From Pyrus communis (taxonomy: Eukaryota; Streptophyta; Magnoliopsida; Rosales; Rosaceae), in contig NC_084815.1 in NCBI RefSeq assembly GCF_963583255.1, positions 9,285,724-9,349,723 of the forward strand: a DNA stretch of 64,000 nucleotides. Reading direction: 5' to 3'. The first letter of the stretch is position 1. Every line of letters begins with the position of its first letter. Made by a program: the position numbers and the translations under genes. The notes under the pieces are model-generated. The model did no database searches. It was not told the origin of the DNA and worked only from the letters and a program-made list of their open reading frames with translations. Positions 35,401 through 47,227 of this stretch are shown one piece after another.

Positions 35401-35626
35401 TTCGAGTGTAGTGAAGTAATGAACTATGAATGGCTTGATCCCTATTTAGGGTACGTAGGCCGTCTAACGAGGATGTTAGATGCAGCCATAAAGTCTACGA
35501 AGAATTATTGCGCAGTTGGATCTTAAGTTATGTTTTGCCTTTTTCCGGAGGTGGGGTATGTTAGAGACGGGTATTTGGTGACGTCACGTGTCGATCCTGG
35601 ACGTATATCGGGATTAGGCCGTGACA
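32416..35626 (+). mobile_element. Long solo LTR nested in the TNP2 gene
   Basis: From TGTGAAATCCCGTTCC to ATTAGGCCGTGACA, 3211 bases, with A-rich flanks AAAAA and AGAAA. The reading frame of TNP2 resumes on its right side. The TGTGA..ATCCCG / GTGACA ends are typical of some plant Gypsy LTRs. No internal coding domain or primer site is seen. It is unrelated to the Athila-like LTRs here. It contains (TA)n at 33640-33657 and the hairpin array at 34116-34824. Confidence 0.78.
34116..34824. repeat. Minisatellite of hairpin-forming units in the solo LTR
   Basis: Seven units with core GTTGAGTGATGGTCCG lie at 34116-34391, and two shorter ones (core GTTGAGTGGTCCG) at 34762-34824. Each core is flanked by inverted arms such as GGATTCCG/CGGAATCC (34200-34228), GATTTC/GAAATC (34161-34187) and GGATTCC/GGAATCC (34285-34313). 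Spacing is irregular, about 39-45 bases. Arms differ between units but mostly remain complementary. Confidence 0.85.
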
Positions 35627-36852
35627 AGAAAAGGTATCATATGTCGAACCAGTGTTTTAATTACTTTTTGGGGGGTTTTCAAGAGAATGCAACGAAAGGA
35701 CAATTATTTGCCGAAAGACCATAGAAATGCTCAAAAGGTGTTGAATGGTCTCGGATTGGGTTATGAAAATTCACGCTTGCAAAAACAATTGTGTATTGTT
35801 CTATAAAGAGAATAAAGCGTTGGATAAATGCCCTGTATGCAATGAGTTGAGGTTCAAAATGACATCTCAGAATAGATCGACAAAGATCCCATAAAAACTC
35901 ATGCGTTATTTGCCTTTGAAGCCCAGGTTGCAGTGATTGTATATGTCAACGCATATTGCCACCGACATGAGATGGCATAAGGAAAAGTGGGTAGATGACG
36001 ATGCCCTGTGGAATCTTTAGATGGGGAGGCCTGGAAAGAGTTCGATCGAACATTCCCAGATTTTGCTGCTGATCTTTGGAACGTCAGATTAGGACATGCC
36101 ACTGACGGATTGAATCTGTTTGGGGTTCTAAACCAACACCACAGCACTTGACCGATTTTCGCATTTCCATATAATTTATCGCCATGGAAATGTATGAAAA
36201 AAGAATACATGATGATGACTGTATTGATAACTGAGGATCTTGGTAAGTCAATCGATGTATACTTACGGCTGCTGGCGAATGAGCTAAAGGATTTATGGAC
36301 ACATGGTGTGCTCACATACAATAAATAAACTGGCAAGATGTTCACTTTGTGGGCAGCAGTGATGTGGACTGTGAACGATTTCCTTGCATATGCAATGGTT
36401 TCCGGGTGGAGCACTAGAGGTTATATGTAAAGAAGACGTAACATCTAGCTAACACGTCGGAAAAGTTCGTTACCTTAGTCTTTAGAGATGGTTGCCATGG
36501 AATGACGAGTGGCGATAAATGGATAAAGAGTTTGACGGGAAAAAAGAGCCTTGCCTCAGACTTAGAGAATGGTCTCATGATTGGATTTTGGAACAGCTTA
36601 ACTGTTTGGATTTTGCTCTTTTTGGAAAAATATGTTAGTAAGACCAGACCTTGTATACATATGAATTGGACGCATAAGTCTATGTTTTTTGAGCTCCCAT
36701 ATTGGTCGAAACTAAAATTGAGACACAACCTTGATGTTATGCATGTTGGGAAAAATGTATTCGACACATTGGTTAGCACAATTTTAGATATCAAGGGCAA
36801 GACAAAGGACACGATTAAAGCTTGTCTTCATATGGAGCGAATGGGAATATGA
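35627..36852 (+). pseudogene. TNP2 transposase core (Transposase_21-like), CACTA
   Basis: Segments in the expected order but in changing frames: PKDHRNAQKVLNGLGLGYE (35710), TDMRWHKEKWVDDD (35968), a stretch with NVRLGHATDGLNLFGVL (36080), WKCMKKEYMMMTVLI (36184), SIDVYLRLLANELKDLW (36245), then ELPYWSKLKLRHNLDVMH and GKTKDT in the open frame 36502-36852. This is the plant TNP2 catalytic region that would cut the CACTA ends. Stops (e.g. near 35835, 36020, 36330, 36430) and frameshifts show it is dead. A predicted acidic catalytic triad cannot be assigned reliably by eye. Confidence 0.85.
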
Positions 36853-36864
36853 TGGGGTTTATGG

Positions 36865-37480
36865 ATGAATAGAGATAGTGATAAAGTCAGAAGGGATCTT
36901 GTGTTGTTTTCCATGAAACCGAATGACAAAAAAGAATTTTTAAAGTTTTTATCGTCTGTAAAGTTTCCCGATGGGTATGCTTCAAATATTACGCATTTTG
37001 TGAACGTTGACAGGGGTAAATTAGCTAGACTAAAGAGTCATGACTGCCATGTGGTTCTGCAATGCCTACTTGCTGTTAGTATTCGACATTTTTTGCCAGT
37101 CGATGTAGTGAAACCAATCATGTTGTTGTCCGACTATTTTTTACAGTTAAGGTCAAGATCGTTTCGAAAGATGGACATTAATCAGTTGCACCATGACATT
37201 ATACAAGTGCTATGCAAGTTTGAGATGATATTTCCTCCATCTTTCTTCACAAGTGTGATTCCCATGATGGTTCACTTACCGGAGGAGGCTTTGCCTATTA
37301 GACCAGTCAACTTTCGATGGATATATCCAACAGAAAGGTATATAATCCTCATCATTTTTATTAATCAATATCTTAGGATAAGTAAAATTCGTATCATATC
37401 GTTTTATTTTGATAGGCTTCTTAGAGGCTTGAAGAAAAGTGTACGAAGCAAAGCGAAGCCCAAATGATCAATTATACAAG
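36865..37480 (+). pseudogene. DUF4218 region of TNP2
   Basis: The open frame 36865-37467 holds LKFLSSVKFPDGYASNI, LKSHDCHVVLQCLL, LCKFEMIFPPSFF and a final RWIYPTER, a close fit to the DUF4218 domain downstream of the transposase core in plant CACTA TNP2 proteins. GTATATAAT after ER (37339) may be an intron donor, as expected at this point. Of all CACTA coding parts this is the longest unbroken one. The role of the domain is not established. Confidence 0.85.
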
Positions 37481-38707
37481 CTTGGGTGGCATATGAGGCG
37501 CTTAAATTTTTTGGAATGTATTTAAAGGATGTGAAGACAACTTTCAATTGTCCTCCTCGCAATAATGACAGGGGTATGAGAAATAACAAACTTTCAGTTT
37601 TTACCCAAATCGCTTAACCCTCAGAGATCCGATACAAGGTGAGTCATTTTCCAAAAAGGACATGGAGGTAGCACATTGATTCATACTCAACAATTGTGAC
37701 AAGACAATGTCATACCTAAACGAGCGTGAAGATATGATGAAGCATGCCACGAAACACTGTATGCCAAGAAAATTGTATCCTTCACATTAGTATGCCAAGA
37801 AACACTGTGAATTGTTTCCGCAGTGGTTTCTCGAATATGTTAGTTTGAAGTGTTTTGTATTGGACATATATATTGCACCAATGATTTTACACGAACTAAC
37901 AAATTTAAGTGTTTGTGTAATATTAGGTGAATCAATTGAAAGCATCGAATTGCCCAATGTAAAGTGAAAAGTTATATAACTTTGGCATTCGGACCGATTC
38001 GTGTTGAATTGTTCTCGGGTTGCCATGTTAATGGTGTCAAGTTTTTAGGGGTTACATGAGATGGCAAGTTGTGTACACAAAATAATGGTGTTCATGTCAT
38101 AGGTGGAGGCGAAACTACAAATATTGAATTTATGGCAAACTAACAAGTGTCGTGCAATTGCTTTACAAAGATCGATGCCAAGTGATCTTATTTAAGTGCC
38201 AATGGTTTTATACAAACCCAAATAGGCAGGGAAGTGTCAAAAGAGATCATGGATTACTATCAGTGAACACTATCAAAACTTGGTACAATGATGACCCTTA
38301 CATCTTAGCTAACGTGGCAAAACAAATTTTGTATCTAGAAGACCCTAGCCAGGAAGGGTTGGTAAGTTGTTCAGAAGATGGATCATAGGAACACGTATGC
38401 TATACCAGAACAAGACCTAACTAACAATGACATCGACAATGTCACTGACCAATGGCTAGAATCTTCGATGGAAATTGGTGTGGAAACACTCCGAGATACT
38501 AATCTTATCCAACAACCATTTCAGATAGAAGGAGTATCTTCAATCGAAATACCGATTCAATCAATCACAATTGATCTCGGTAATCTTCCGTGCTATGATG
38601 ATGACGTACCTATCGATGATGATGAGGACTGGGACACTGAAAATGATGTGACGAATACTTCTTCGGAATCATTTGTTGTGAATTTTCTTTGCCTCGATAC
38701 TAGCTGA
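37481..38707 (+). pseudogene. TNP2 C-terminal part with DUF4216-like region
   Basis: 37481-38140 is degraded coding with no long frame. From 38152 the frame reads LLYKDRCQVILFKCQWFYTNPN and ends near VAKQILYLEDPS, the DUF4216 pattern that follows DUF4218 in plant CACTA proteins. A frame change at about 38375 leads into an acidic tail (IDDDEDWDTEND), ending at 38707. The tail is typical of the end of these proteins. Confidence 0.75.
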
Positions 38708-39678
38708 ATAAGAATAGTAATTGTAATTATAATCTCTCGTGAGAATTTTTTATTATTAGTATCTGCACTCAATCGATGCTGTAAAAACTATATGATAAAG
38801 ACAATGATAAAGACTGATTAAACAGATCCTACATCCTAGTGAACAAAAAGGACAAAATACGATGAAAAATTATCGCATTGATCCGACGTATGATAATATT
38901 TTAAATGGTGTAAAATAAAGAAAACCAAATTCTGCTAATGGATACATTAGCAAATATGTCAAGTTTTTTTCCAGTACTTGTGGGACAAATAAACCAGCAA
39001 ACAAGTAGCATAGTTTTCTGCTATGTAGTAATTATTGGGATTCTCTCTTACAAGCAGCACACTTGTTGAATCACACAAGAAAAATATAAGAGAATGAGAA
39101 GAAGTAAAAGTGTACATGATACGTAAGTTTCTCTTCAAAACACATTGCATTATATTTTTCGTTTTGCGTTTCATCATTCTTGCATCATGTGAACTTGAAA
39201 ACTAAAGATACAAAAGTAAGAAAGGTACTAATCGTCTTCTTCTCTTTTTCTTCAATCTCGTGGATACGTAATGGGAATACATGAAGCATTTGGGTTACAT
39301 AAAACACTTAGATTTCATTGTTTGTCGAAGGGGCCACACACAGTGCTGCATATTTTTTACATAAGGTTAAACTATGAGTATAAGTGTAGGCGTATTTTGG
39401 CCGGATGTTTGAGTTCAATCCCACTTTGATAGTAAATCGTTGATTAGCGTAACACTCCCTCTTAAATTTGAGGGTTTATTAATTATAAGTAAAGGTTAGA
39501 ATTAGGGCTTCGGGGTTAGATTTAGGGGGCTTAATTTACGGGTTGAGATTTAGGGTACTTAAGTTAGGTGTTACTTGATTTTGAATTAGGGGTTAGAATT
39601 AGGGTTCTTAAATTTGGGTTTTGAATTAGGACAGTGAGTTTGATTTAGGGTTCTAATGGTTTATTTTCAATTTTGTAA
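38708..39678 (+). other. Non-coding spacer between TNP2 and TNPA-like genes
   Basis: About 1 kb, AT-rich, with a run of short GGGTT/TTAGGG-like phrases at 39480-39660 (AGGGTTCTTAAATT, ATTTAGGG) that resemble degenerate telomere-like repeats but are not a regular array. No coding seen. Confidence 0.6.
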
Positions 39679-41646
39679 ATGTCACAACTCATTAGAAGCC
39701 AGAAGGTGATGACCACTACACCTCCTACTACTGTTGCCACTGCTCCAGCAGAGATGGACCATAGGCCGGTGAATCTGGTTGACCCAGTTGGCCCTCCAGT
39801 CCCACAGGCGCCGGCATCTTCGACTTCATCGGTGGCGCTACCTATTAATGCTTGACGTGCTCACCAATGCCCTTGCACTCCGGAACATATGTCGCCATCT
39901 GGATCTAGAACCGATGCCTCGGGTCCACAACCTAGTATACTATCCAAATTAACTCCCTCATTCCCATGTTAACTTAGTTTTGTTATTTTAGGTTCAGTTT
40001 GTTAAGTTATGTCATTTAAGGATTAAAAAGTCATTATATATATATATTTTATTGTTGTCATCGTTCCCAACCCATTATTAAATAGTTGTGATCATTGTGT
40101 TGGATACATATATTTTTTATGTTAATTTTAGGGTTTTAGGAAATGTTTTAATTATATGGAGGTTCTACCGAAATTTTGGTAGGATTTGTTATTAGTTTTG
40201 GGTTAATGTTAATTTTTCATTTCTTTGTAGCCAAGAAAAACACCCGGGGACCTTGTTGGCAATTGAAGACGGCGAAGGTCACCCGGGTGACCAACGATCG
40301 TATCTCAATTGGACATGATGAGCAACATCAGGCAGCACCAACGGCGGAGCAACATAGTGCATTGGTCCATGACATTGGGCACGTCGTGGAGACCTTTTGA
40401 CCTATGCGATGGAAGCCTTGGAAGGCGATGCCGGAGGAGGTGAAGAACACGGTGCCCAATCATTTGTTGGTAAGTATCGTCACATTTTTAATGCTTTTCA
40501 TGTAAAATTTATATATTTATATTTGTTAATGTCTTTTATTACTAATACTTTCGTAATATTTGTTACATTGTAGACAAACTACAATTTCGATAACATTAAT
40601 GAGGACATGTTGGCATACCTCAATTGGCTCTTCTTTGAACGTTACAAGCAGTGGAAGAGTGACCTGCACCGCTATTTCAAGATGTTTGATGATCCGCAGG
40701 TCGCTCTTGAGGAGGGTTGCCCGAAGGAGTTCAACGACCAAGAAGATAATTGGGTTTGGCTTTGCGATCATTTTTAGGAGCCAGGCTATGTGGTGCGGTT
40801 TTAAATAGGACTTCTTTTCATTTTACTTTTTTTAATTTTTACTAATGTTTATTACTTTTTTTTTCTTTAAATATTACAGCTAATACGTTTGTTTTGTGTA
40901 TAACAGAAGAAGGCGAAGGCGAACAAGATCAATCGGGAGAAGAAGACACTTCTACACCATTCAGGTTCGAGGCCTTTCTCGTATAGGATGGAGGCACGGC
41001 AGAAAGTATATATTAAAGCTTTCATTTTCAATTTTAAAATGTCGCTAATATTTTTTTTTGTGTGTTTCCGCACTAACATTTTCCTTATTTTTTTTCTATT
41101 CTAGGGGGTTCAAAATTCTCGGAGATCAATGTCTTTGCTGAATTTATGTTCGACCTGGGGATAAGTTGACCGAGTCCCTTCATGTGATTAATTTCTTATG
41201 CATTAAAGATTTATACTAATTATTTCAAATTGTTTGCTAGTAATATTCCATGTTTTATTTCACAGGCAACTATGGTGGAGAAGGGTTAGTTGGTCATTCG
41301 GTAGTCTGCCTCCCAGCTTCCCCTGGACACGCCGATCAAGTCTGTGGATCCCCCTGAGGATGCTGGGTTTCACATCCTTACAAAAACGTTGGACGAGGCT
41401 TTCGATCAGAGGCCAGAGACATATTGTCGAAGGATGAGAAATGCCAACCGGTGGGAGAGTGGAGCCTCTTCATCCTCGCAGTCGAAGGGCGAGGTTATGG
41501 TTTTGAGACAGGAAGTCACTGGCCTCAGGAGTGAGCTTGCATCGTACAAGACTCAAATGTCATTGATTGTACAGGTCCTCTGTTCCTTCGGGATCCGTCA
41601 TCCTGATTTTTCTGCATCACCGCCGTCAGAGCCCCTCCACCCCTAG
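39679..41646 (+). pseudogene. TNPA-like (Transposase_24) gene of the CACTA element, several exons
   Basis: A likely first exon from ATG 39679 (MSQLIRSQKV, proline/threonine-rich) has a stop at 39856. The second exon, 40226-40480, reads RGPCWQLKTAKVTR with a stop after VVETF (40398) and continues RWKPWKAMPEEVKN. The third, 40574-40780, reads ERYKQWKSDLHRYFKMFDDPQ and NWVWLCDHF. The fourth is near 40908-41000 (HHSGSRPFSYRMEARQ). The last, 41344-41646, reads DPPEDAGFHILTKTLDEAF, then a short coiled-coil-like segment LRQEVTGLRSELASYKTQM. This order matches the En/Spm DNA-binding protein that binds subterminal repeats. Splice sites are inferred. Confidence 0.72.
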
Positions 41647-41869
41647 CATACACAGCAATCAGACCCGTCGACCTTCTATCCTATCCCTAACCGCACCCCC
41701 TTCCAACAACAAGATTACCAAGCACCTCCAAATGACTTGCCCATAGTTTATGCCTCATTTTTTTTTCGTAGTTTTTTATCCCGCTTGTTTTTTTTTTTTT
41801 TTTTTTTAATCTTTGTATTTGTACGTACATTTTATACAAAAACCTTTGTCCATATACCTTTCTTGCGAT

Positions 41870-42063
41870 GAGCAGTAAAGTGTCACGTAATCGTTTTGAT
41901 GTGCGACGAAACTGCACTCTTCGTCATGCAAGGTCTTTCCTCACAACCTTTGCACGAAAAATTATGCACGAGGATTTTTATGTTGCCATAGGTTTTGCGT
42001 GACTTGGAAATGCTTTGTGCAGCAAATACTCCCTGGTTATGCAAAGTGTTTAAGGTAGTAGTG
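41870..42063. repeat. Right subterminal and terminal repeats of the CACTA element
   Basis: Contains GTGCGACGAAACTGC, TTCGTCATGCAAGG, TTGCACGAAAAA and similar variants before the terminal AAGGTAGTAGTG. These mirror the left subterminal motifs. Confidence 0.75.
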
Positions 42064-42175
42064 ATTTAAGAAAGTACATTCAACACATTCTTGTGTAGTC
42101 ACCAATGATTGTGAGGAAGTTATTAGACGATATGGGACGATATCGGCTGAGATATGGGGTGACTAATACACATGC
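42064..42175 (-). pseudogene. Ty1/Copia integrase relic, part B
   Basis: The minus strand reads FLTIIGDYTRMC then MYFL, matching the Copia integrase FxTIIDDYSRxxWVYFL block that normally precedes the segment in part A (KYKSDVFNVFKEFKAM). The second aspartate of the DD motif is retained and the first is G. A Copia LTR of opposite orientation begins at 42176 and cuts it off. Confidence 0.8.
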
Positions 42176-42452
42176 TGTCAATTTTTTAGTTTTCCTCTTT
42201 CCATGGAATTCATTATTAAGCCTAATCCCTTAATTTAAGGAAGATTGACAGCTACTTGATTTGCTGATAGTTGTGTACTAGTTGGTTGTTGTACTCCCTT
42301 AATTTAAGGAATGACAACTTTAGGGTTTATGCGGTTAGTAGAGTTTGTCAAGGGAAGGTTGCTTGTAAACATCTCCCTCATTTTATATATACCCTCTTGT
42401 ACATTCATTCAATCTATGAAAACATACATTTAAATCAACTTAAATTTCCACA
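42176..42452 (+). repeat. Probable Copia 5' LTR
   Basis: From TGTCAATTTTTTAG to AATTTCCACA, about 277 bases, ahead of TGGTAATAGAG (42453-42463), a decayed form of the initiator-tRNA-Met primer site TGGTATCAGAG. The left end is inferred from the TG and from the end of the minus-strand relic; no second copy was found in the window to confirm it. Confidence 0.6.
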
Positions 42453-42529
42453 TGGTAATAGAGTAGTGTCATCCTTGACCTATCTCTACCAATTTCTTTT
42501 TCGCTGTTATTCATCGCCAATCTTCTTCC

Positions 42530-43203
42530 ATGGCTGAAGAAAGCTCGGTGCATCTGGAAGGTGACAACACTCATATTTTCCCGTCAAATTTGTCTTATGC
42601 GGACATCAACAGAAACCTGCATCTTTATTCAGTATTACTGAATGAGTTCAACTATTTACCCTGGTCTAGGGCAGTTTATCTTACGTTGAGAGGCAAAGGC
42701 AAACTAGGGTTCATTAATGGAAGTAACGAAGCACCAGAAATCAAGTCTGTAACATATCAGGCTTGGTTATGCAAGGACCAACAGGTTATGTCTATGCTTC
42801 TCAATTCAATGGAGAAACACATTGCTGAAATCTTCAGCTATTCTGAGTCCTCACACGATCTACGGAAATTTATGAAGGATATGTTTGGGAATCAAAACAA
42901 TTATGCTCGAGTATTCCAGCTAAAGAAAGACATTGCCAGTCTCCAACAAGATGAAAAAACCTTTATGTAGCACTTGGGAAGCCTGAAGACTATGTGGAAT
43001 AAGTTAGATGTCTATCTACCTTATACCATTGATGCTACAGTTCTACTAAAAAGGGTTGAAGAAGACAAGATATATTAGTTGCTTGCTAGTTTGAGCTCAG
43101 ATTATGAGGATCTCAGGAGCCACATTTTGATGAATGTCGAACTTCCTTCCTTCAAAACGGTGTGTGCCACTATTCAACGTGGAGAAGCTCAAAGAATGGT
43201 GAT
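42530..43203 (+). pseudogene. gag: Copia gag fragment
   Basis: ATG at 42530, 78 bases after the primer site. It reads LLNEFNYLPWSRAVYLTLRGK, the N-terminal signature of plant Copia Gag (NYxxWSRxMxxxLxxK), then VFQLKKDIASLQQDEKTF. A TAG at 42968 and another at ~43076 interrupt it; the frame continues with LGSLKTMWNKLDVYLP to ATIQRGEAQRM. The zinc knuckle, protease and everything downstream are missing because a different LTR begins at 43204. No second LTR is present. Confidence 0.87.
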
Positions 43204-44630
43204 TGTGAGACCCTGAAATTTTAGAATTGTTTTTATGAACTTTGGAGTACCTACAAATTTTACAATTTATAGACCATTTTAAATGGGTGATAATTTTACT
43301 TAAGTTCAAAAATTATTTTGAGGTAAAAAAATGAAAGTGGACGAGATTACGAGCTCATGGCATCATTTGGGTTAATTTTCTGAGCTCGAATGAACTTAAA
43401 ATGGAACTTTAAATGTGATGGATTGGAGAACATTATATGACAACCAAAGAATGATTAAATTGATGACACGTGGTACTTGGTAAGTATTTTTTTACCATTC
43501 ATTTGCCTAGGTGTCATTGAGCTGACAACAAAGCTAGAGATGGCTTTGGATTAGCATACAAGGATGACTATTGGAAGCTATAGGTTGGACGTGGCATTAA
43601 GTAGTTCTACAAGCATCTATAGTAATTTTAAACAAAATGTTTGAGCTGCTTGTAAGCAGCCTTATAGCTGGAGGTGGCATTGAAATTGCATACAATGGAC
43701 AAGTGTACCTCACTCATGACGTTTTAACATGAGCTGTTGATATAAGGACTTTGGTTCATTTCAACCAATTATAGCCTTTGGCTTGTCGACTATTTAACAC
43801 TATAAATAGAAGCTTTGCTCTATTTAGTTTTCCAACATGAACTAGCATGCAGTGCATGCTCTCTGGAGCTCACGTAGTGTGTGTGCGCGCGCGCACGCGT
43901 GTCTGTGTCTATATATATATATATATATGGGGAGAGAAAGATAGAGTGAAGAAATATGATGATTTATGAGTGATCAAGGGACTTGCTCAAGTACATGGAG
44001 CTTAGCTATTGCAGTAGTAACTTGGATCTTCATTTTAGCTTTGGAATTGAGGGCTTTGAAGCCTATTTAATGACGGGATAATGATTTCTAAGACATTAAG
44101 GTAAAAATTTACATATTGTCAGATTTTTCGGATTTTGTACAAGTTTCATATGGATGAAATTTAGAGAAATTTGATGTTTTACTTGAAATTCATCAAATTT
44201 GGTCTTTAAAGGACATTTGTATGGAAGAAGTGAGTTATACTATTGATGGATTGTGTTTTGGCTTGAAAGTTATGTTGAATTCCTGGGAAAACAAACCTCA
44301 AAGCCTCTGGTTTCATACCAGGGATTGAACTGTGAAAATAGTTGTTGTTATGGGAATAAAGTTTAGTCATTATATATGGACATATAGTGACATATTATAA
44401 TTGTTGAACTAGGTACTCCAATTACTCGCGGTGCTTGCGTTTAATTGAGGTTTTGGTGAGGAATATTGCTTGCTTGGCTTGAAGACCAGGTAGGGGGATC
44501 CTCAATTACCCTAGCTATGGAATTTTGTGAATGTATGTATATGTAAATATACGAATGCCTGTGAAAGCTGCATATATTTTGATGTGATAGAACCATGAGG
44601 GAAAATGGTTTTGTTTTATATCATGATATG
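43204..44630 (+). mobile_element. Left part of an unrelated LTR, interrupted at its right
   Basis: Begins TGTGAGACCCTGAAATTTTAG, a plausible LTR start, directly at the end of the Copia gag fragment. About 1.4 kb of non-coding DNA follows with (GT/GC/AT)n at 43878-43928. At 44631 an Athila-like LTR starts; the rest of this LTR is not seen on the other side. The identification as an LTR rests on its start sequence only. Confidence 0.5.
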
Positions 44631-46756
44631 TGATAGGAGCATATTTAGGCGACTTAATTAGCTTGTTTTCGTGCATTTATGTTCTTAATTCATAGTTATT
44701 TTAGTAGTTTAAGCTATTTTCGTGTATTTTTAGGTTCACATGACTAAGGAAGCAAAAAGGTGCATTTTGGAGCAAAATTGGGCTTGGAATGGATAGCTTA
44801 TGCTTGGAGCAAAAGGAATGGATGAAATTGAAGACCTAAAGGTGTTAGGATTCCTAATCACAAGAGGATTCCTAATCACAGGAGGATTCCTAATCAAAAG
44901 AGGAATCCTAGTCAAAGAAGGTTTCCTACTTGAAGTAGGAAAGTTAAGCCAAGGTTTCCTATTTTGGTTTAACCTTCCCTAATCCTTAAAGACTCCTTGC
45001 TTCAGCATCATTGAAGACTTTCTATACATTCTAGGACATAAACCAAACTTCCTTGCAACCTAAGTGCCTTGTCGTGCATCCCATAAGTGGTTCCCTTCCT
45101 TGTCGTGCAAGGGAGGTCCTTATTTCCTATTCTAAGTCATTAAAACACATTCCCTTTTCACCTAAATCTCAGCCACATCTCACATACCTTTTTCTATCCC
45201 AAAATCCTTGCCTAATTTAAGAATTAAACCACATTCCCCTTCTCACAATTGAATGCCGCAACTACCTTCCCTTTTCCCTTTTAATTTCTGACTTTAAGAC
45301 TCATTTTCCAGATGGATTTGGGGTCTAAATCCTTTCCTAAACTATGTAATAAACTCTAGGGATTCTTTCTCTCAAATAAATACCAAGGCCCCTTTCATTC
45401 ACCCTAATCACTCTCATACACAACCTGCCATCATTCACAGAAACCCTTCTTTGCCGCAGCCTTCCAACCATTCTTCCACCATTCATACACATTCATACAT
45501 TCATCCAAGCATCCATACACCATCCCCAACCTTTGCCGCACCACCCTACCATCCTAAATCCATTCACAACCCAGAAAATCATTCACAAATCACCCTAGAC
45601 TCTTGTGCCGTGACTTTGCAAGGAAGAAGAGAAGAAAAAAAAAGCCTTGGACGTTTGTGCATTCAAGTTGGAGTGTTGAAGCGTTTTTAGGTGTAATCTA
45701 TCTTTTGTTTTCAATGTTTAATTCTATTCTCACTTGTTTTGTTGTGAACATGAGAGGCTAAACTCGTTTTAGCTAGGGGATGCTTTGAAACCATGCTTAT
45801 GTTTATGATATGAATTGATTAAGTCCATTTGTGATTTCATAAATTGTGAATGCAATTTACTTAACCGTTTGATGGATAACTTATTCTTGTATGTTGATTA
45901 GGGAGGCCTACTTAATTTGCATGCTTGAATTTGGTGCTAGAATATAAGGGAGTTTCACATAATCGTCACAAACTTATATTCACAAGTAGTTAAAGTTGTT
46001 TTCACAATCATGTTAAGTAAATTTCTAGCATGAGTATCATGATGTCATAGTTACAAGTGTCTTGTCAATACTTATGATTTTCATTGAACGTAATGGTCTT
46101 TGATTGTATCTCTATTATGATGTCATGTAGGGAACTTTTGAAGAATGCTTTGGGTTGTCGTATGATGTCATCCAATCCAATAACTTAAGGAAAATTTGAG
46201 GGTTAATTAGTGACGTCACGGTTAATCTGGGGTGTTGAGGTTCATGGTTTATCGAAAAAGCAACTGGAAATCAATTTATGTTTGAATGTATCATGTGTGG
46301 AGAAGTATCCCTTAGCTATCTAATCATCCATTGGTTTTTCCCAAATTCGTCAAAATCTGTTTTAAGTCTTTTATTTACTTGTTTTTCTCTTAAATTCGTC
46401 CAAAACCAAATCCCCTTTACTTACTTGTTTCAAATCTGTCCAAAAGTGTGTTTTTGAGTCTTTTGAATCAAAACCAATTGTATTTTCGTCCAAGTTAAGT
46501 CCTAGAGTCTAAATTGAGTCTTTTTAATTGTTTTGAGTTGTTTTGAGTCTTTTAAGTTTGTTTTGAGTCATACAAGTGTAGTTAAGAGTCTTTTGAGTTT
46601 GTTTAAGTGTTTTGAAGCATATTTTTACATCTTTGAGTCAATTTTTATTAGATTAGCAATCCCTCCTAATCCCCGGCCTAGAACGATCCTTACTTATATC
46701 TATACTACAATTGTCAAAAAGAGGGTTTAATTTGAGTGCTATTATTTATCACATCA
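44631..46756 (+). repeat. Forward Athila-like LTR
   Basis: TGATAGGAGCATATTTAGGC to TTTATCACATCA, 2126 bases, of the same subfamily as the LTR of element 4 and the solo LTR at 22878. No primer site follows, so it is not a 5' LTR. The flanks ATATG and GAATG do not form a convincing duplication. A row of GGATTCCTAATCA repeats lies at 44845-44935. The short plus-strand frame at 45451 is low-complexity (H, P, S) and not supported. Confidence 0.8.
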
Positions 46757-47227
46757 GAATGTATCATGTGTGGAAAAGTATCCTCTAGCTATCTAATCAT
46801 CCATTGTTTTTTCTCAAATTCGTCCAAATTGCATTTAAGTCTTTTAGTTACTTGTTTTTACATTAATTTAGTCCAAAACCCAATCCCCTTTACTTACTTG
46901 TTTCAAATCTAACCTAAAGTGTGTTTTTAAGTATTTTGAGTCAAAACCAATTCTATTTTCGTCCAAATTGAGTCATAGAGTCTAAATTGAGTCTTTTTTA
47001 TTGTTTTGTGTTGTTTTGAGTCTTTTAAGCTTGTTTTGAGTCATATAAGTTTAGTTAAGAGTCTTTGGAGTTTGTTTACGTGTTTTGAAGCATATTTTTG
47101 TATCTTTGAGTCAGTTTTCATTAGATTAGCAATCCCTCCTAATCCCTGGCCTAGAACGATCCCTACTTATATATACTACAATTGTAAAAAAAAGGGTTTA
47201 ATTTGAGTGCTATTATTTATCACATCA
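46757..47227 (+). repeat. Extra copy of the LTR 3' end
   Basis: Starting GAATGTATCATGTGTGGA, these 471 bases repeat 46284-46756 with many small differences and again end in TTTATCACATCA. It is either an old tandem duplication or the remaining end of a second LTR. Differences scattered over the whole length argue that it is not recent. Confidence 0.85.

Larger units (their letters stand above)
29484..42063 (+). mobile_element. CACTA (En/Spm-type) DNA transposon, ~12.6 kb
   Basis: Starts CACTAGTAGAAAAAACAG and ends AAGGTAGTAGTG (inverted: CACTACTACC), with the 3-base duplication ATT at 29481-29483 and 42064-42066, typical of CACTA elements. Subterminal regions are rich in TTCGTCGCGCAA-type motifs in both orientations. 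Between them lie TNP2-like and TNPA-like coding remnants, all on the plus strand. It interrupts a Copia integrase relic that reads through when the CACTA is removed. A 3.2 kb solo LTR has inserted in its TNP2 gene. Stops in all coding parts make it defective. Confidence 0.92.

Noticed and set aside
36414..36812. Minus-strand gene in the CACTA element
   Set aside because: It is the shadow of the TNP2 core, which has clear family motifs on the plus strand.
39480..39660. Interstitial telomeric repeat
   Set aside because: AGGGTT-like phrases occur but not as regular TTTAGGG tandem units.
45451..45690. A histidine/proline/serine-rich protein
   Set aside because: It lies in the transcribed leader part of an LTR; low complexity and not conserved in sister LTRs.
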